64,000 nucleotides of DNA. Origin: Microbacterium oxydans (GTDB lineage: Bacteria; Actinomycetota; Actinomycetes; Actinomycetales; Microbacteriaceae). The DNA is taken from the NCBI RefSeq assembly GCF_000956525.1, contig NZ_JYIW01000020.1, positions 1-64,000 of the forward strand, written 5' to 3'. Each line of letters starts with the position of its first letter. The stretch's first letter is position 1. The position numbers were made by a program, and so were the translations under genes. This document shows, in pieces, positions 42,709 through 51,343 of the stretch. The notes under the pieces were generated by a model. That model was given only the letters and a program-made list of their open reading frames with translations. It had not been told where the DNA came from and did no database searches.

Positions 42709-43719
42709 ATGAGTACTTCCGCCCGTCGTCGCAGCACCGTGCACGACGTGGCCCGCGTGGCGGGGGTCTCCCGAGGAACCGTCAGCCGCGTGATCAACGG
42801 CGGATACGTGTCGGATGCAGCGCGCGTCGCCATCGAAGACGCGATCCGCGAGGTCGGCTACGTGCCGAACACCGCCGCGCAGAACCTCGTGCGCCAGCGC
42901 ACCCAGGCGATCGCCTTCATCGTGCACGAACCGCACGCGCTGTTCCTCGAAGACCCGAACATCGGCGCGATCATGCTCGGCACGAACGAGACGCTGTCAG
43001 AGGCCGACTACCAGATGGTGTGTCTCGTGGTCGACTCGGTCAGAGACACCGAACGCGTCGCCCGCTACCTCAACGGCGGCTTCGTCGACGGCGCCGTGAT
43101 CGTCTCCGCCCGCGCGCAGGACCCCATCACCAAGGCCGTCATGCGACTCGACCTCCCCGTCACCTATGTCGGGCACCCGCCCGAGGTCGACGCCGCCTGG
43201 GTCGGCGTGGACAACCGCGGCGCGGCTCGTGCCGTCACCGCACGCCTGCTCGAGACCGGACGCACGCGGGTCGGCATGATCGCCGCCGCGCTCGACCGCG
43301 ACTCGGGCACCGACCGTCTCGCAGGATTCACCGACGCACTCGGCGACGCCTTCGACGCAGAGCTCGTCGAAGAGGTGCCGCTGTACTCCTACGCCGACGG
43401 CGCCGCGGCGATGGCCCGGCTGCTCGAGCGCGCTCCCGACATCGACGGGGTGTTCGCCGCATCCGATGCCGTCGCGGCCGGCGCCATGTGGGCACTGCGC
43501 GAAGCAGGGCGCCGCGTGCCGGATGACGTCGGCGTCGTCGGCTTCGACAACAGCACCTGGGCCACCCGCACCACGCCGCAGCTCTCGACGGTCGACCAGC
43601 CGGCGGAGGGTCTCGGCGCTGCGGCAGCGGCATCCGTGCTCGCGCAGCTGCGCGACGATCAGCGGCCGCGAGAAGGCATCATGCTGCCGACACCGGTGGT
43701 GTGGAGGGACTCGGCCTGA
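42709..43719 (+). CDS. LacI-family transcriptional repressor of the galactoside operon
   Basis: A 336-residue regulator. The N-terminal helix-turn-helix is STVHDVARVAGVSRGTVSRVINGG and the hinge is IREVGYVPNTAAQNLVRQR. The periplasmic-binding-like sensor domain ends in VDQPAEGLGAAAAASVLAQL. It faces away from the GH42 operon, with two matching operators between. The 3' end overlaps the convergent glycosylase gene by 61 bases. Confidence 0.94.
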   Translation: MSTSARRRSTVHDVARVAGVSRGTVSRVINGGYVSDAARVAIEDAIREVGYVPNTAAQNLVRQRTQAIAFIVHEPHALFLEDPNIGAIMLGTNETLSEADYQMVCLVVDSVRDTERVARYLNGGFVDGAVIVSARAQDPITKAVMRLDLPVTYVGHPPEVDAAWVGVDNRGAARAVTARLLETGRTRVGMIAAALDRDSGTDRLAGFTDALGDAFDAELVEEVPLYSYADGAAAMARLLERAPDIDGVFAASDAVAAGAMWALREAGRRVPDDVGVVGFDNSTWATRTTPQLSTVDQPAEGLGAAAAASVLAQLRDDQRPREGIMLPTPVVWRDSA

Positions 43720-44387
43720 GCGCCCCTCCCCCAGCGGAACGGTGAGACCGTCGGGTCACCCGCGATCCAGAACCGCCACGGGAACGCCTCGGTGCCCGCG
43801 ATACCGGCGACACCGACGCGCGGCCCGGTCATGATGTCGCTCACCGGCTCATCCGGCAGCCAGAGCTCGGCTCGCGCCCCCTCGAACTCGAGTCCGGTCA
43901 CCGCGTCGATCCCGTCGTGGAGCGGATGCCGCAGCCCCACCGCCTGACCGAAGCGGCCGGGGCCCCTCGCGAGATCGCGCAGCGCAACGGCGGTGAGCGG
44001 CAGGCTCGCGCCGCGCCGCAGCGCGACGGCATCCACCCCCGCCTGGACCGATCCCGCCCGCATCAGCACTCCGCCGGCCTGCCCCTCCGGCCCGCACACC
44101 ACGTTCACGCACGAATGGATGCCGTGGCTGAGGTAGACGTACAGGTGCCCGGGCTCGCCCCACATCGTCGCGTTGCGCGCGGTACGACCCATGCGCGCGT
44201 GCGACCCGGGGTCGGCCATCGGGCCGGTGCCGTGTCCGTGGTACGCCTCGACCTCGGTCAGTCGCATCCGCACCTCGCTGCCGGCCACGATCGTGCGCAG
44301 CTCGCCACCGAGCAGCAACGGTGCGACCTCGACCGCGAGCCCGGCGAGTTCGGCGCGTGTCGCACGGTGCAGGCGCGAGTCGCTCAC
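43659..44387 (-). CDS. DNA-3-methyladenine glycosylase (AAG/MPG type)
   Basis: A 242-residue enzyme that removes alkylated purines from DNA in base-excision repair. RLTEVEAYHGHGTGPMADPG holds the catalytic Glu of the family, HLYVYLSHGIHSCVNVV the DNA-intercalation region, and RDLARGPGRFGQAVGL a conserved helix. The GTG at 44387 was chosen from the family start; no clear ribosome site is seen, and the previous gene ends one base before. The last 61 bases overlap the convergent LacI gene, adding about 20 residues of low similarity at the C terminus. Confidence 0.88.
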   Translation of the reverse strand: MSDSRLHRATRAELAGLAVEVAPLLLGGELRTIVAGSEVRMRLTEVEAYHGHGTGPMADPGSHARMGRTARNATMWGEPGHLYVYLSHGIHSCVNVVCGPEGQAGGVLMRAGSVQAGVDAVALRRGASLPLTAVALRDLARGPGRFGQAVGLRHPLHDGIDAVTGLEFEGARAELWLPDEPVSDIMTGPRVGVAGIAGTEAFPWRFWIAGDPTVSPFRWGRGAQAESLHTTGVGSMMPSRGR

Positions 44388-44388
44388 G

Positions 44389-46170
44389 TCAGAACCGAGG
44401 GGCCGTCTGGCACCACGACGCGTCGAAGCCGGTGAGCGCGACGATCTCGTCACCGGTGCGCAGGTCGATCAGGTGCGTCTCCATGTTCCGCGGCAGCGGC
44501 AGCAGCATCCCGTCGTAGGGGTTGCTCGCGAGGTCAGGAGCGATCACGACCGCCGCGTACTGCCCGCTCGGTGAGGCGCAGGCCTGCAGGATCGAGTCCA
44601 TCGCGCCGACCTCCACGAGCGGTTCCGCGGTGCCGTCGTCGGCGACCCGCACGATCGCCTGCCCCTCGGGGATGCCGTTCTCGTCGCGCGCGACGACGTG
44701 ACGCAGCGTGCCGCCGGGGAACGGCGTGATCGTGCTCGCGACGCCGTAGTCGGGATCGGATGCCGCGAGCGGCACCTCGGATCCGTCGGTGAGGTTCAGC
44801 TCGACCACCGCACCGTCGAGACGCTCGATGATCGCGGTGTACGTGCCACGCGAGACGCCCTGGATGTTCGCCGCCAGCCCGAGCGACTGCACGCCGGCGT
44901 CGGTGGAACGGTCGAGGAGCGAGAGGGCGCCGTCGAAGTCGATGAACAGCACGGCCGAGCTGTCCGGCACGAACTGCCAGGTGAAGACACTCGCCTCGAC
45001 ACCCGCGACCTCGGTCACCTGCGGCGTGTCGTCGCCGGTCAGCGACTGCGTCACCAGCACGCTCGCGCGGCCCTCGGTGTCGCTGAGCTCGACGTCGGAG
45101 TAGCTGTATCCGACGAGTCCGCCGCGCTCCGACACCTGGATCGAGCCGACGTACCCCGTGCCGGGCAACGTCAGCTCGCGCTGGTCCGAGCCGTCGCGGT
45201 TCATCACGAGCAGCGTCGATCCGTCGTCGCCGCCGACCGCGACGACGAGCTTCGTCGACGTCGCGCGGAAATCGTTGATCTCGGGGGCCGCGAACACCGG
45301 CACGGCCTTCTCGCCCGTGAGGTCTGTGCGGAAGATCTTGTCGTCGCCGTCGACGTCGCGGGTGAGCAGGAAGATCGTGGATGCCGGTGTCGTGAAGCTC
45401 GTGCGCAGGGTCGAGGTCGGCCCGCCTCCGGCGCCGCCGACGCCCGCGACCTTGATCGTGTACTTCGTGTCGTCATCGAGCGGCACCGTGAACCGGATGC
45501 CGATGCCGCGGCCCGCCGCATCGACCGTGAACGGCGCCGCCGGCTCGACCGTGACCTGCGCAGGGTCGATGTCGGTGAGCGACTGGTTCGCCGTGAGGAT
45601 GACGCGGCTGCCGGACGACTCGATCGCCTGCTGCGGGTCGACCTGCACATCCGTGATCCGCGGACCCTGGAGCAGACTCACGACGCCGAACCCGGTGCCG
45701 ATCAGCACCAGCACTCCGAGCACCGCCGCGATCGTGAGCACGAACCGGCGCGATGGGCGCGGCTTCGCCGCCCTGGGCTCCTTGGCCCCGCTACCACTGG
45801 GTCCCTGAGCCCCGTCAGGACTGGGTCCCTGAGCCCCGCTACCACTGGGTCCCTGAGCCTCGCTGCCACTGGGCCCTTGAACCTCGCTGCCACTGGGTCC
45901 CTGAGCCTGTCGAAGGGCCCCGCCCACAGGTTGGGGTGCTTCGACAGGCTCAGCAACCCAGTCGCGCGGCTCAGCGATCCAGTCGTGCGGCGCGAGCGGA
46001 ACGGCCGGCTCCGTCGCGGGTGCTTCGACAGGCTCAGCAACCCGGTCGTGCGGCTCAGCGGCCCGGTCGCGCGACTCAGCGGCGCGGGCCTCCGCCTCGC
46101 GGGCGGCGCGCATCTCGGCGCGCGTCCGCGGCACCGGCGGGACGTCGGGCCGCTCGTCGTCAGTACTCAT
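44389..46170 (-). CDS. Large membrane-anchored protein with repeat-encoded cytoplasmic region
   Basis: A 593-residue protein. The cytoplasmic N-terminal 140 residues are disordered and largely repeat-encoded (VAEPVEAP, ALRQAQGP and QGPSGSE-type units). One membrane helix follows at 143-166. The outside part has an Ig-like module (about 170-260) and a beta-propeller-like module with SDQRELTLPG and SPSGQYAAVV-type blades. No enzyme motif is visible. It overlaps the YcgQ-like gene by 11 bases on the same strand, but the zinc link is not supported by its sequence. Confidence 0.72.
   Translation of the reverse strand: MSTDDERPDVPPVPRTRAEMRAAREAEARAAESRDRAAEPHDRVAEPVEAPATEPAVPLAPHDWIAEPRDWVAEPVEAPQPVGGALRQAQGPSGSEVQGPSGSEAQGPSGSGAQGPSPDGAQGPSGSGAKEPRAAKPRPSRRFVLTIAAVLGVLVLIGTGFGVVSLLQGPRITDVQVDPQQAIESSGSRVILTANQSLTDIDPAQVTVEPAAPFTVDAAGRGIGIRFTVPLDDDTKYTIKVAGVGGAGGGPTSTLRTSFTTPASTIFLLTRDVDGDDKIFRTDLTGEKAVPVFAAPEINDFRATSTKLVVAVGGDDGSTLLVMNRDGSDQRELTLPGTGYVGSIQVSERGGLVGYSYSDVELSDTEGRASVLVTQSLTGDDTPQVTEVAGVEASVFTWQFVPDSSAVLFIDFDGALSLLDRSTDAGVQSLGLAANIQGVSRGTYTAIIERLDGAVVELNLTDGSEVPLAASDPDYGVASTITPFPGGTLRHVVARDENGIPEGQAIVRVADDGTAEPLVEVGAMDSILQACASPSGQYAAVVIAPDLASNPYDGMLLPLPRNMETHLIDLRTGDEIVALTGFDASWCQTAPRF
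45787..46040. repeat. Dispersed-repeat copies inside the 593-residue gene
   Basis: Several GGGTCCCTGAGCC-type units stand in tandem at about 45787-45915, ending in a fuller CCTGTCGAAGGGCCC copy. CTTCGACAGGCTCAGCAACC-type copies follow at about 45940-45960 and 46023-46042. All are read in frame as part of the cytoplasmic region. Confidence 0.9.
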
Positions 46171-46951
46171 ACGGATCCCCGGGCTCGTCGATCGCGACGA
46201 CGTCGGTCGGCTCGACGTGCAGGTCGCCGTCGGCATCCGCACGGATCGTGCCGGTGACCTCGACCCACTGGCCCGTGGGGTAGTCGGAGGCATCCACCGC
46301 CACCGGCAGTGTCGCGGTCTGCGCGTCGATCACGCAGTGCGTGATCACGAGGCGCGTGAGGTTCACGCCGTCGGTACCGGGGGTGACGAATCCGGTGAGT
46401 TTCACCGGGGCGCCGTCATAGGCTGCGGTGTTCGTCGCGGTCGCGAAGACGCTCGCCCAGTCGCCGACACCGAACGTCGAGGTGTCTGCGACGCCGAGCG
46501 ACACCGTGTCCGCTCCCGCGAACAGCGAGGTCTGCTCCCCCGCGCGCGACATCGCGAGTTCGACCGAGAGCGTCGCCGGCGGCAGCACGAGCGCGGCGAT
46601 GACGACGCCGGAGGCGAGCACACCGCCGGTCACGGCACCGACGGTTGCGAGTGTGCGCCGAGAGGATGCCGCGGGCGCAGCGCCATCAGCGGCATCCGTC
46701 GCCTCATCGTGCCCGTGATCGTGGCCGTGGTCGCCCTCGACACCGAGCGGCAGCGTGCACGACCAAATCGCCCCGGCCAGCGTGACGACCGCCGCAGCGG
46801 CAGCGAACCACACCGACTCGGGGCTGATGTACAGCGTCAGGCGGCCGGTCACGGCGAGGCCCAGCGTGACCACCGAGATGAGTGCGGCGAGGCCGACACC
46901 CAACCACCGGGAGCCGAGTGCGCGGGCACGTGCGCTGGTCTGCTCAGACAA
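46160..46951 (-). CDS. YcgQ/TIGR03943 (DUF1980) family protein
   Basis: A 263-residue protein with two membrane segments near the N terminus, a His-rich loop (EGDHGHDHGHDE) and a C-terminal DUF1980 domain with KLTGFVTPG and VITHCVIDAQTATLPV. It pairs with the YcgR-like permease, whose stop it overlaps by eight bases. The likely start is TTG at 46951. Family members are often found with Zur and zinc or metal genes. A role in metal insertion or efflux is inferred. Confidence 0.82.
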   Translation of the reverse strand: MSEQTSARARALGSRWLGVGLAALISVVTLGLAVTGRLTLYISPESVWFAAAAAVVTLAGAIWSCTLPLGVEGDHGHDHGHDEATDAADGAAPAASSRRTLATVGAVTGGVLASGVVIAALVLPPATLSVELAMSRAGEQTSLFAGADTVSLGVADTSTFGVGDWASVFATATNTAAYDGAPVKLTGFVTPGTDGVNLTRLVITHCVIDAQTATLPVAVDASDYPTGQWVEVTGTIRADADGDLHVEPTDVVAIDEPGDPYEY

Positions 46952-47972
46952 GGACGTTCACCCCGATCCCGATGGCGAAGGCCGAGGCGACCACGACGCC
47001 GACGATCACGGCGAGCGTGCGTCCGGTGAACGTGGTGCGCATGAGGGCGAGCATCTTGATGTCGACGAGCGGCCCGACCAGCAGGAACGCGATGAGTGCG
47101 CCGGAGGAGAACGTCGACGCGAACGACAGGGCGAAGAAGGCGTCGACGTTCGAGCAGATCGCGACCGTCATCGCGAGCGCCATCATCGTGACGATCGACA
47201 GCACCGGGTTCGAGCCGATCGCGAGCAGCATGTCGCGCGGGATCAGCACCTGCACGGCGCCGGCGAGCGCCGAGCCGATCACGAGGGCCGGCATCACGGC
47301 GCGCAGCTCGACCAGGAACTGCGTCAGGCTGCGCTTCACAGGCGTGCCGTGCTCGTGCGTGACGCGGTCGCAGGTGTCGATGAAGCGCTGCGTCAGCAGG
47401 GAGTTCGGGTCGGGGTGTCGGCTGAAGATCCAGCCGATCAGGTTCGCGATCAGGTAGCCGCCGACGAGGCGCGCGACCAGGATGCCGCCGTCCCACCCGA
47501 ACGCGGCATGGGTGGTGAGGATCACGATCGGGTTCACGATCGGCGCCGCGATGAGGAACGTCAGCGCCTCGGCAGGGGCGAGGCCGCGCATCATGAGTCC
47601 GCGGGCGAAGGGCACGTTGCCGCATTCGCAGACCGGGATCAGCATGCCGAGCAGCGACAGCACTGCGCGGCGAGCCCATGCCTGTCTCGGCAGCCAGCGG
47701 TGGATGACGTCGGCCGGCAGCCAGACCTGCACCACGATCGAGAGCACGACGCCGAGCACGACGAAGGGCAGCGCCTCGATGAGCACGCTGAGCGCGAGCG
47801 TCAGGCCGTCCTGTGCGCGGGTCGGCAGCGAGGCGGGAAACAGCGCGGGCAGGAACTGGTCGATCAGGAACAGTGCGACGATCACGACGGCACCGATGCC
47901 GAGGCCGACCCACGCCGATCGCGGCGACCGGGTCGGGCGATGCGAGTGCCGCGGCGGGGTCAGCAGGCTCAC
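46944..47972 (-). CDS. YcgR/UPF0718 (DUF318) family permease
   Basis: A 342-residue membrane protein with eight to ten predicted segments. LIPVCECGNVPFARGLMMRGL contains the Cys pair of the family, and IAAPIVNPIVILTTHAAFG is the second conserved part. It starts with GTG that overlaps the Fur-family stop by four bases. It forms a pair with the YcgQ-like protein downstream. The substrate is unknown; the position after a Zur-like gene suggests metal. Confidence 0.85.
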   Translation of the reverse strand: MSLLTPPRHSHRPTRSPRSAWVGLGIGAVVIVALFLIDQFLPALFPASLPTRAQDGLTLALSVLIEALPFVVLGVVLSIVVQVWLPADVIHRWLPRQAWARRAVLSLLGMLIPVCECGNVPFARGLMMRGLAPAEALTFLIAAPIVNPIVILTTHAAFGWDGGILVARLVGGYLIANLIGWIFSRHPDPNSLLTQRFIDTCDRVTHEHGTPVKRSLTQFLVELRAVMPALVIGSALAGAVQVLIPRDMLLAIGSNPVLSIVTMMALAMTVAICSNVDAFFALSFASTFSSGALIAFLLVGPLVDIKMLALMRTTFTGRTLAVIVGVVVASAFAIGIGVNVLV

Positions 47973-48385
47973 GCGGATGCTGCCCCGGCGCTCTCGCGCT
48001 TCTTGGCGCAGGGGGTGCAGAGGCCGAAGATGTCGACGACGTGCGCGGCGTCCGTGAAGCCGTGCAGTGCGGCGGTGCGGTGCGCCCACTGCTCGACGTC
48101 CTTGGCTTCGATCTCGACCGTGAGTCCGCACGACCGGCAGATCAGATGATGGTGATGGCCCTGCGTCGTGCAGGCGCGATAGAGCGCCTCGCCCTCGGGG
48201 CTCTGCAGAGAATCCGCGTCACCGGAGGACGCCAGCCCGGACAGTGCGCGGTACACCGTGGCGAGTCCGATACCCGTGTTCTCATCACGGAGGGATGCGT
48301 GCAGGCTCTGCGCGCTCACGAATCCGCGCGCGTCGGCGAGCGCTTCGCGCACGCGTTCGCGCTGCCAGGTGTTCCGCTGAGCCAT
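47969..48385 (-). CDS. zur: Fur-family regulator, probably Zur
   Basis: A 138-residue regulator. The winged helix is seen in QRERVREALADARGFVSAQSLHASL and the metal region is GHHHHLICRSCG with DIFGLCTPCAKKR, giving the two Cys pairs of a structural zinc. It lies in the znu cluster, so zinc sensing is likely. ATG at 48385. It should repress znuACB through the box at 51223. It could also control the two genes downstream, which overlap it. Confidence 0.88.
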   Translation of the reverse strand: MAQRNTWQRERVREALADARGFVSAQSLHASLRDENTGIGLATVYRALSGLASSGDADSLQSPEGEALYRACTTQGHHHHLICRSCGLTVEIEAKDVEQWAHRTAALHGFTDAAHVVDIFGLCTPCAKKRESAGAASA

Positions 48386-48447
48386 ACCGAGAGTCTAATC
48401 CGCCGGGATTGCCGAGGGCTGGGAGAGATCGACGGCCGGTGCGGCCG

Positions 48448-49308
48448 TCACGCGCGCACGCGCCGCACCCGTGCCCGGGAGCGCTGCACGATCCAGCAGA
48501 TGCCGTAGATCGTGAACGACAGCGTCGTGATGTACGGGCTGACGGGCAGGGTCCCGGCGAGCGCGAGCAGGATGCCGCCGACGGCCGAGATGAAGCCGAA
48601 CAGCGCAGCGAGCAGCGGCACCGCCACCGGACCGGCGGTCACCCGCATCGCGGCGGCGGCCGGTGTGACCAGCAGCGCCATCACCAGCAGCGCGCCGATG
48701 ATGTGCACGCTGACCGCGACGATCAGCCCGAGCAGCACCATGAAGATCAGGCTCACTGCACGCGTCGGCACACCGCGAGCGGCGGCGGACTCGGGGTCGA
48801 GCGAGTCGAACCGCAGCGGGTTCCACATCACCAGCAGCCCGATCAGCACGACGGCGCTGATGCCGATCAGCCAGCCGAGATCGGGGCTCGACACCGACAC
48901 GATCTGCCCGGTGAGCAGACTGAAGCGGTTCGCGCTGCGACCGTCGTAGAGCGAGAGGAACAGGATGCCGAGGCCGAGGCCGAACGGCATCAGCACACCG
49001 ACGATCGAGTTTCGATCTCTCGCCTTCGCGCCGAGCACCCCGATGAGGATCGCAGCCACGAGGGCGCCACCGAGCGACCCGGCCACCACGCTGCCGCCGA
49101 ACAGCAGCGCAGCAGCTGCGCCCGCGAACGACAGCTCGCTGACGCCGTGCACCGCGAACGCGAGGTCGCGCTGCATCACGAAGACGCCGATCAGTCCACC
49201 GACGATGCCGAGCACCGCGCCGGCGATGATCGAGTTCGCGAGCAGGGCGACGAGCTCGCCGTAGTCCTGGAAGGAGAAGACGTCGCTCCAGTCGACCAGC
49301 GGCCTCAT
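48448..49308 (-). CDS. znuB: Zinc ABC transporter permease
   Basis: A 286-residue ABC-3 family permease with about eight membrane segments. HGVSELSFAGAAAALLFGG and FLLGIVGLIG-like helices with IGVLGAKARDRNSIVGVLMPFGLGL match ZnuB/MntB. The start ATG overlaps the znuC stop by four bases. Located next to a His-rich ZnuA and a Zur-like regulator, so zinc is the likely ion. Confidence 0.93.
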   Translation of the reverse strand: MRPLVDWSDVFSFQDYGELVALLANSIIAGAVLGIVGGLIGVFVMQRDLAFAVHGVSELSFAGAAAALLFGGSVVAGSLGGALVAAILIGVLGAKARDRNSIVGVLMPFGLGLGILFLSLYDGRSANRFSLLTGQIVSVSSPDLGWLIGISAVVLIGLLVMWNPLRFDSLDPESAAARGVPTRAVSLIFMVLLGLIVAVSVHIIGALLVMALLVTPAAAAMRVTAGPVAVPLLAALFGFISAVGGILLALAGTLPVSPYITTLSFTIYGICWIVQRSRARVRRVRA

Positions 49309-50225
49309 GCTGCGCCTCCGTGCTCATGCTCGCCGTGATCGTGGTGCGGCTCGGCATCCGGCACACCGACGACGACCAGCCGGTCGCCGGCGCGCAGCAC
49401 GAACACCGGGGTGCCGTACAGCTCGGTCAGCACGCGGGTCTGCAGCACCTCGTCCGGCGTTCCGAGCAGGAAGCGCCCGCCGGCGATGTACAGGATGCGG
49501 TCGACGCGACCGAGGATCGGGTTGATGTCGTGCGTCACGAACAGCACGGCGGCGTCGCGGTCGCGGCGCTGGCGGTCGATGATGTCGGTGACCGCCACCT
49601 GGTTCGCGAGGTCGAGGTTCGACAGCGGTTCGTCGCACAGCAGCAGCGACGGCTCGTCGGCGAGCGCCTGCCCGACCCTGAGCCGCTGCTGCTCCCCGCC
49701 CGACAGCATCCCGACGCGTCGGTCGGCGTAGTGCGCTGCACCGACGGACTCGAGCAGGCGGTCGACCTTCGCGCGGTCGCCGCGGTGCGGGACCGGGAAG
49801 CCGAAGCGGCTGCCCTGCACACCCAGCGCGACCAGGTCGCGGGCACGCATGCTGGTGTCGGGGGCGAGCGAACGCTGCTGCGGCACGTATCCGATGCGCG
49901 CGTTGCCACGATGCACGGGCTCGCCGGCGACGCGGATCGTCCCGGAGGAGAGCGGCTGGAGCCCGAGGATGCTGCGCAGCAACGTGGTCTTGCCGGAGCC
50001 GGACGGTCCGAGCACGGCGATGAACTCGCCCGCGTTCACGGTCAGGTCGAGGCCCGACCACAGTTCACGGTCGTCGCGGTGCAGGGAGGCGTTCGAGATC
50101 TCGAGGACCGGCGCCCCGTTGGGTCCCTGAGCCCGCGCTCCCTTGGGTCCCTGAGCCTGCGCCCCCTTGGGTCCCTGAGCCGGCGCCCCGTTGGGTCCCT
50201 GAGCCTGTCGAAGGGCCCGACTCAC
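49305..50225 (-). CDS. znuC: Zinc ABC transporter ATP-binding protein with repeat-encoded N-terminal extension
   Basis: A 306-residue ATPase. Walker A is GPSGSGKTT (about 73-81), signature LSGGEQQRL, Walker B LLLCDEPLSNLD. Residues 3-39 are built from the dispersed repeat (ALRQAQGP, then four APAQGPKGA-type units) and precede the normal start VLEISNASL. The GTG at 50225 overlaps the znuA stop by four bases. The extension is not needed for the ABC fold. The C-terminal tail is His-rich (HHDHGEHEH). Confidence 0.9.
   Translation of the reverse strand: MSRALRQAQGPNGAPAQGPKGAQAQGPKGARAQGPNGAPVLEISNASLHRDDRELWSGLDLTVNAGEFIAVLGPSGSGKTTLLRSILGLQPLSSGTIRVAGEPVHRGNARIGYVPQQRSLAPDTSMRARDLVALGVQGSRFGFPVPHRGDRAKVDRLLESVGAAHYADRRVGMLSGGEQQRLRVGQALADEPSLLLCDEPLSNLDLANQVAVTDIIDRQRRDRDAAVLFVTHDINPILGRVDRILYIAGGRFLLGTPDEVLQTRVLTELYGTPVFVLRAGDRLVVVGVPDAEPHHDHGEHEHGGAA
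50103..50220. repeat. Dispersed-repeat copies forming the 5' end of znuC
   Basis: Four tandem GGGTCCCTGAGCC-type units, the last with the full CCTGTCGAAGGGCCC part, are read as the first 39 codons of znuC. The frame is the ALRQAQGP one, unlike in the helicase. Confidence 0.92.
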
Positions 50226-51205
50226 GACTTGATCGCGGCGGCGAGGCTCTGAATCGCATCACGCATCCACTCAGAGTACGACGATCCGTCCTCGAGCAGC
50301 TCGGTGAAGGCGACGACCGGGATGCCGGCATCCTTCGCGGCCGCTTCGACGCGCTGCGTCTCGGCCCCTCCGGTCTGCGCGTTGGTGAGCAGGGCGGTCA
50401 GGGTTCCGCTGTCGATCAGGTCGAGCGACTCGAGCAGCACGGCTGGGGCGACATCGCTACCCTCCTCGACCGACTCTGCGAAGCCCTCCGGCGTCGCGTC
50501 GGTGAGTCCGGCCGCGGCCGCGAGGTAGCCGGGCAGCGGCTCGGTGATGAAGACGGTCTTGCCCTCGGCCTGCGCCTGGAGCCCCTCCAGGTCGGTCTCG
50601 AAGCCCTCGAGGTCAGCGGTGATCTTCGCAGCGTTCGCGGTGAACTCGGCCTTGCCGTCGGGATCCAGCTCGGCGAGCTCGTCTGAGATGGCCTCCACGA
50701 CATGGATCATCGTGTGCGGGTCGAACCAGACGTGCTCGTTGAAGCCCTCGATGTGATCGTGCCCCTCGTGGCCTTCCGCGTCATCCGCGTGGTCGTGCTC
50801 TGCCTCGTCGTGACCGGCTTCGTCGTGCCCCTCGTTGCCGGGGAAGTCGTGCGAGTACTCGACGGCCGTCACCACGTGCGGGTCGGCGGCGTCCTTCAGG
50901 AGCGAGTCGACGAAGGCATCGTATCCGCCGCCGTTCTCGATCACGAGGTCGGCCTTCTGCACCGTGAGTCGGTCGCGGGCGGTCGCCTCGTACGAGTGCG
51001 GGTCCTGCGTCGCGGACTCGATGATCGAGGTCACGTCGACGCGGTCGCCGCCGATCTGCGCGGCGATCGAGCCGTAGACGTTGGTACTGGCGACGACCTG
51101 GATCGCCCCGTCGCCATCCGTGGCCGAGGTCGGCGTGGCCGAACAGCCGGCGAGCGCGAGGACAGCGGCGGAGGTGAGCGCGAGGGGGGCGACGAGCTTC
51201 TTCAT
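50222..51205 (-). CDS. znuA: Zinc-binding lipoprotein of the ABC importer
   Basis: A protein of about 327 residues of the cluster A-I metal-binding type. The lipobox is LALAGC. VVASTNVYGSIAAQIGGDRVDV is the typical start, and the His-rich loop (HDEAGHDEAEHDH, then HEGHDH) near 130-150 is a mark of ZnuA. IEGFNEHVWFDP holds a metal ligand His. The ATG at 51205 is favoured; a GTG six bases upstream is possible. First gene of znuACB, behind the Zur-like box. Confidence 0.95.
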   Translation of the reverse strand: MKKLVAPLALTSAAVLALAGCSATPTSATDGDGAIQVVASTNVYGSIAAQIGGDRVDVTSIIESATQDPHSYEATARDRLTVQKADLVIENGGGYDAFVDSLLKDAADPHVVTAVEYSHDFPGNEGHDEAGHDEAEHDHADDAEGHEGHDHIEGFNEHVWFDPHTMIHVVEAISDELAELDPDGKAEFTANAAKITADLEGFETDLEGLQAQAEGKTVFITEPLPGYLAAAAGLTDATPEGFAESVEEGSDVAPAVLLESLDLIDSGTLTALLTNAQTGGAETQRVEAAAKDAGIPVVAFTELLEDGSSYSEWMRDAIQSLAAAIKS

Positions 51206-51222
51206 GCTCACACTCTACGTGC

Positions 51223-51240
51223 TAATGAGAACCATTATCA
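51223..51240. promoter_or_regulatory. Zur-like box before znuA
   Basis: TAATGAGAACCATTATCA (reverse TGATAATGGTTCTCATTA) matches the general TGATAAT..TTATCA-type palindrome of Zur operators in actinobacteria. It lies 18 bases upstream of the znuA start. The Zur-like gene is in the same cluster. Confidence 0.82.
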
Positions 51241-51266
51241 ACTCGGCGGCGTTGCGCCGCCTACTC

Positions 51267-51334
51267 CATGGTGAGGGGTCACAACACGCCGCCCTCCGGC
51301 GCGATGGGACGGCGATTCGTGACCCCTCACCATG
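51267..51334. repeat. Family 2 palindrome between GH13 and znuA
   Basis: Arms at 51267-51291 and 51310-51334 pair over a 16-base outer core (CATGGTGAGGGGTCAC and complement) and a shorter CGGCG inner part. The core TGAGGGGTCA..ACACGCCG is shared with 13965-14028. It lies ten bases after the GH13 stop (minus strand) and can end that transcript. Confidence 0.8.
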
Positions 51335-51343
51335 TCGGGAGGG

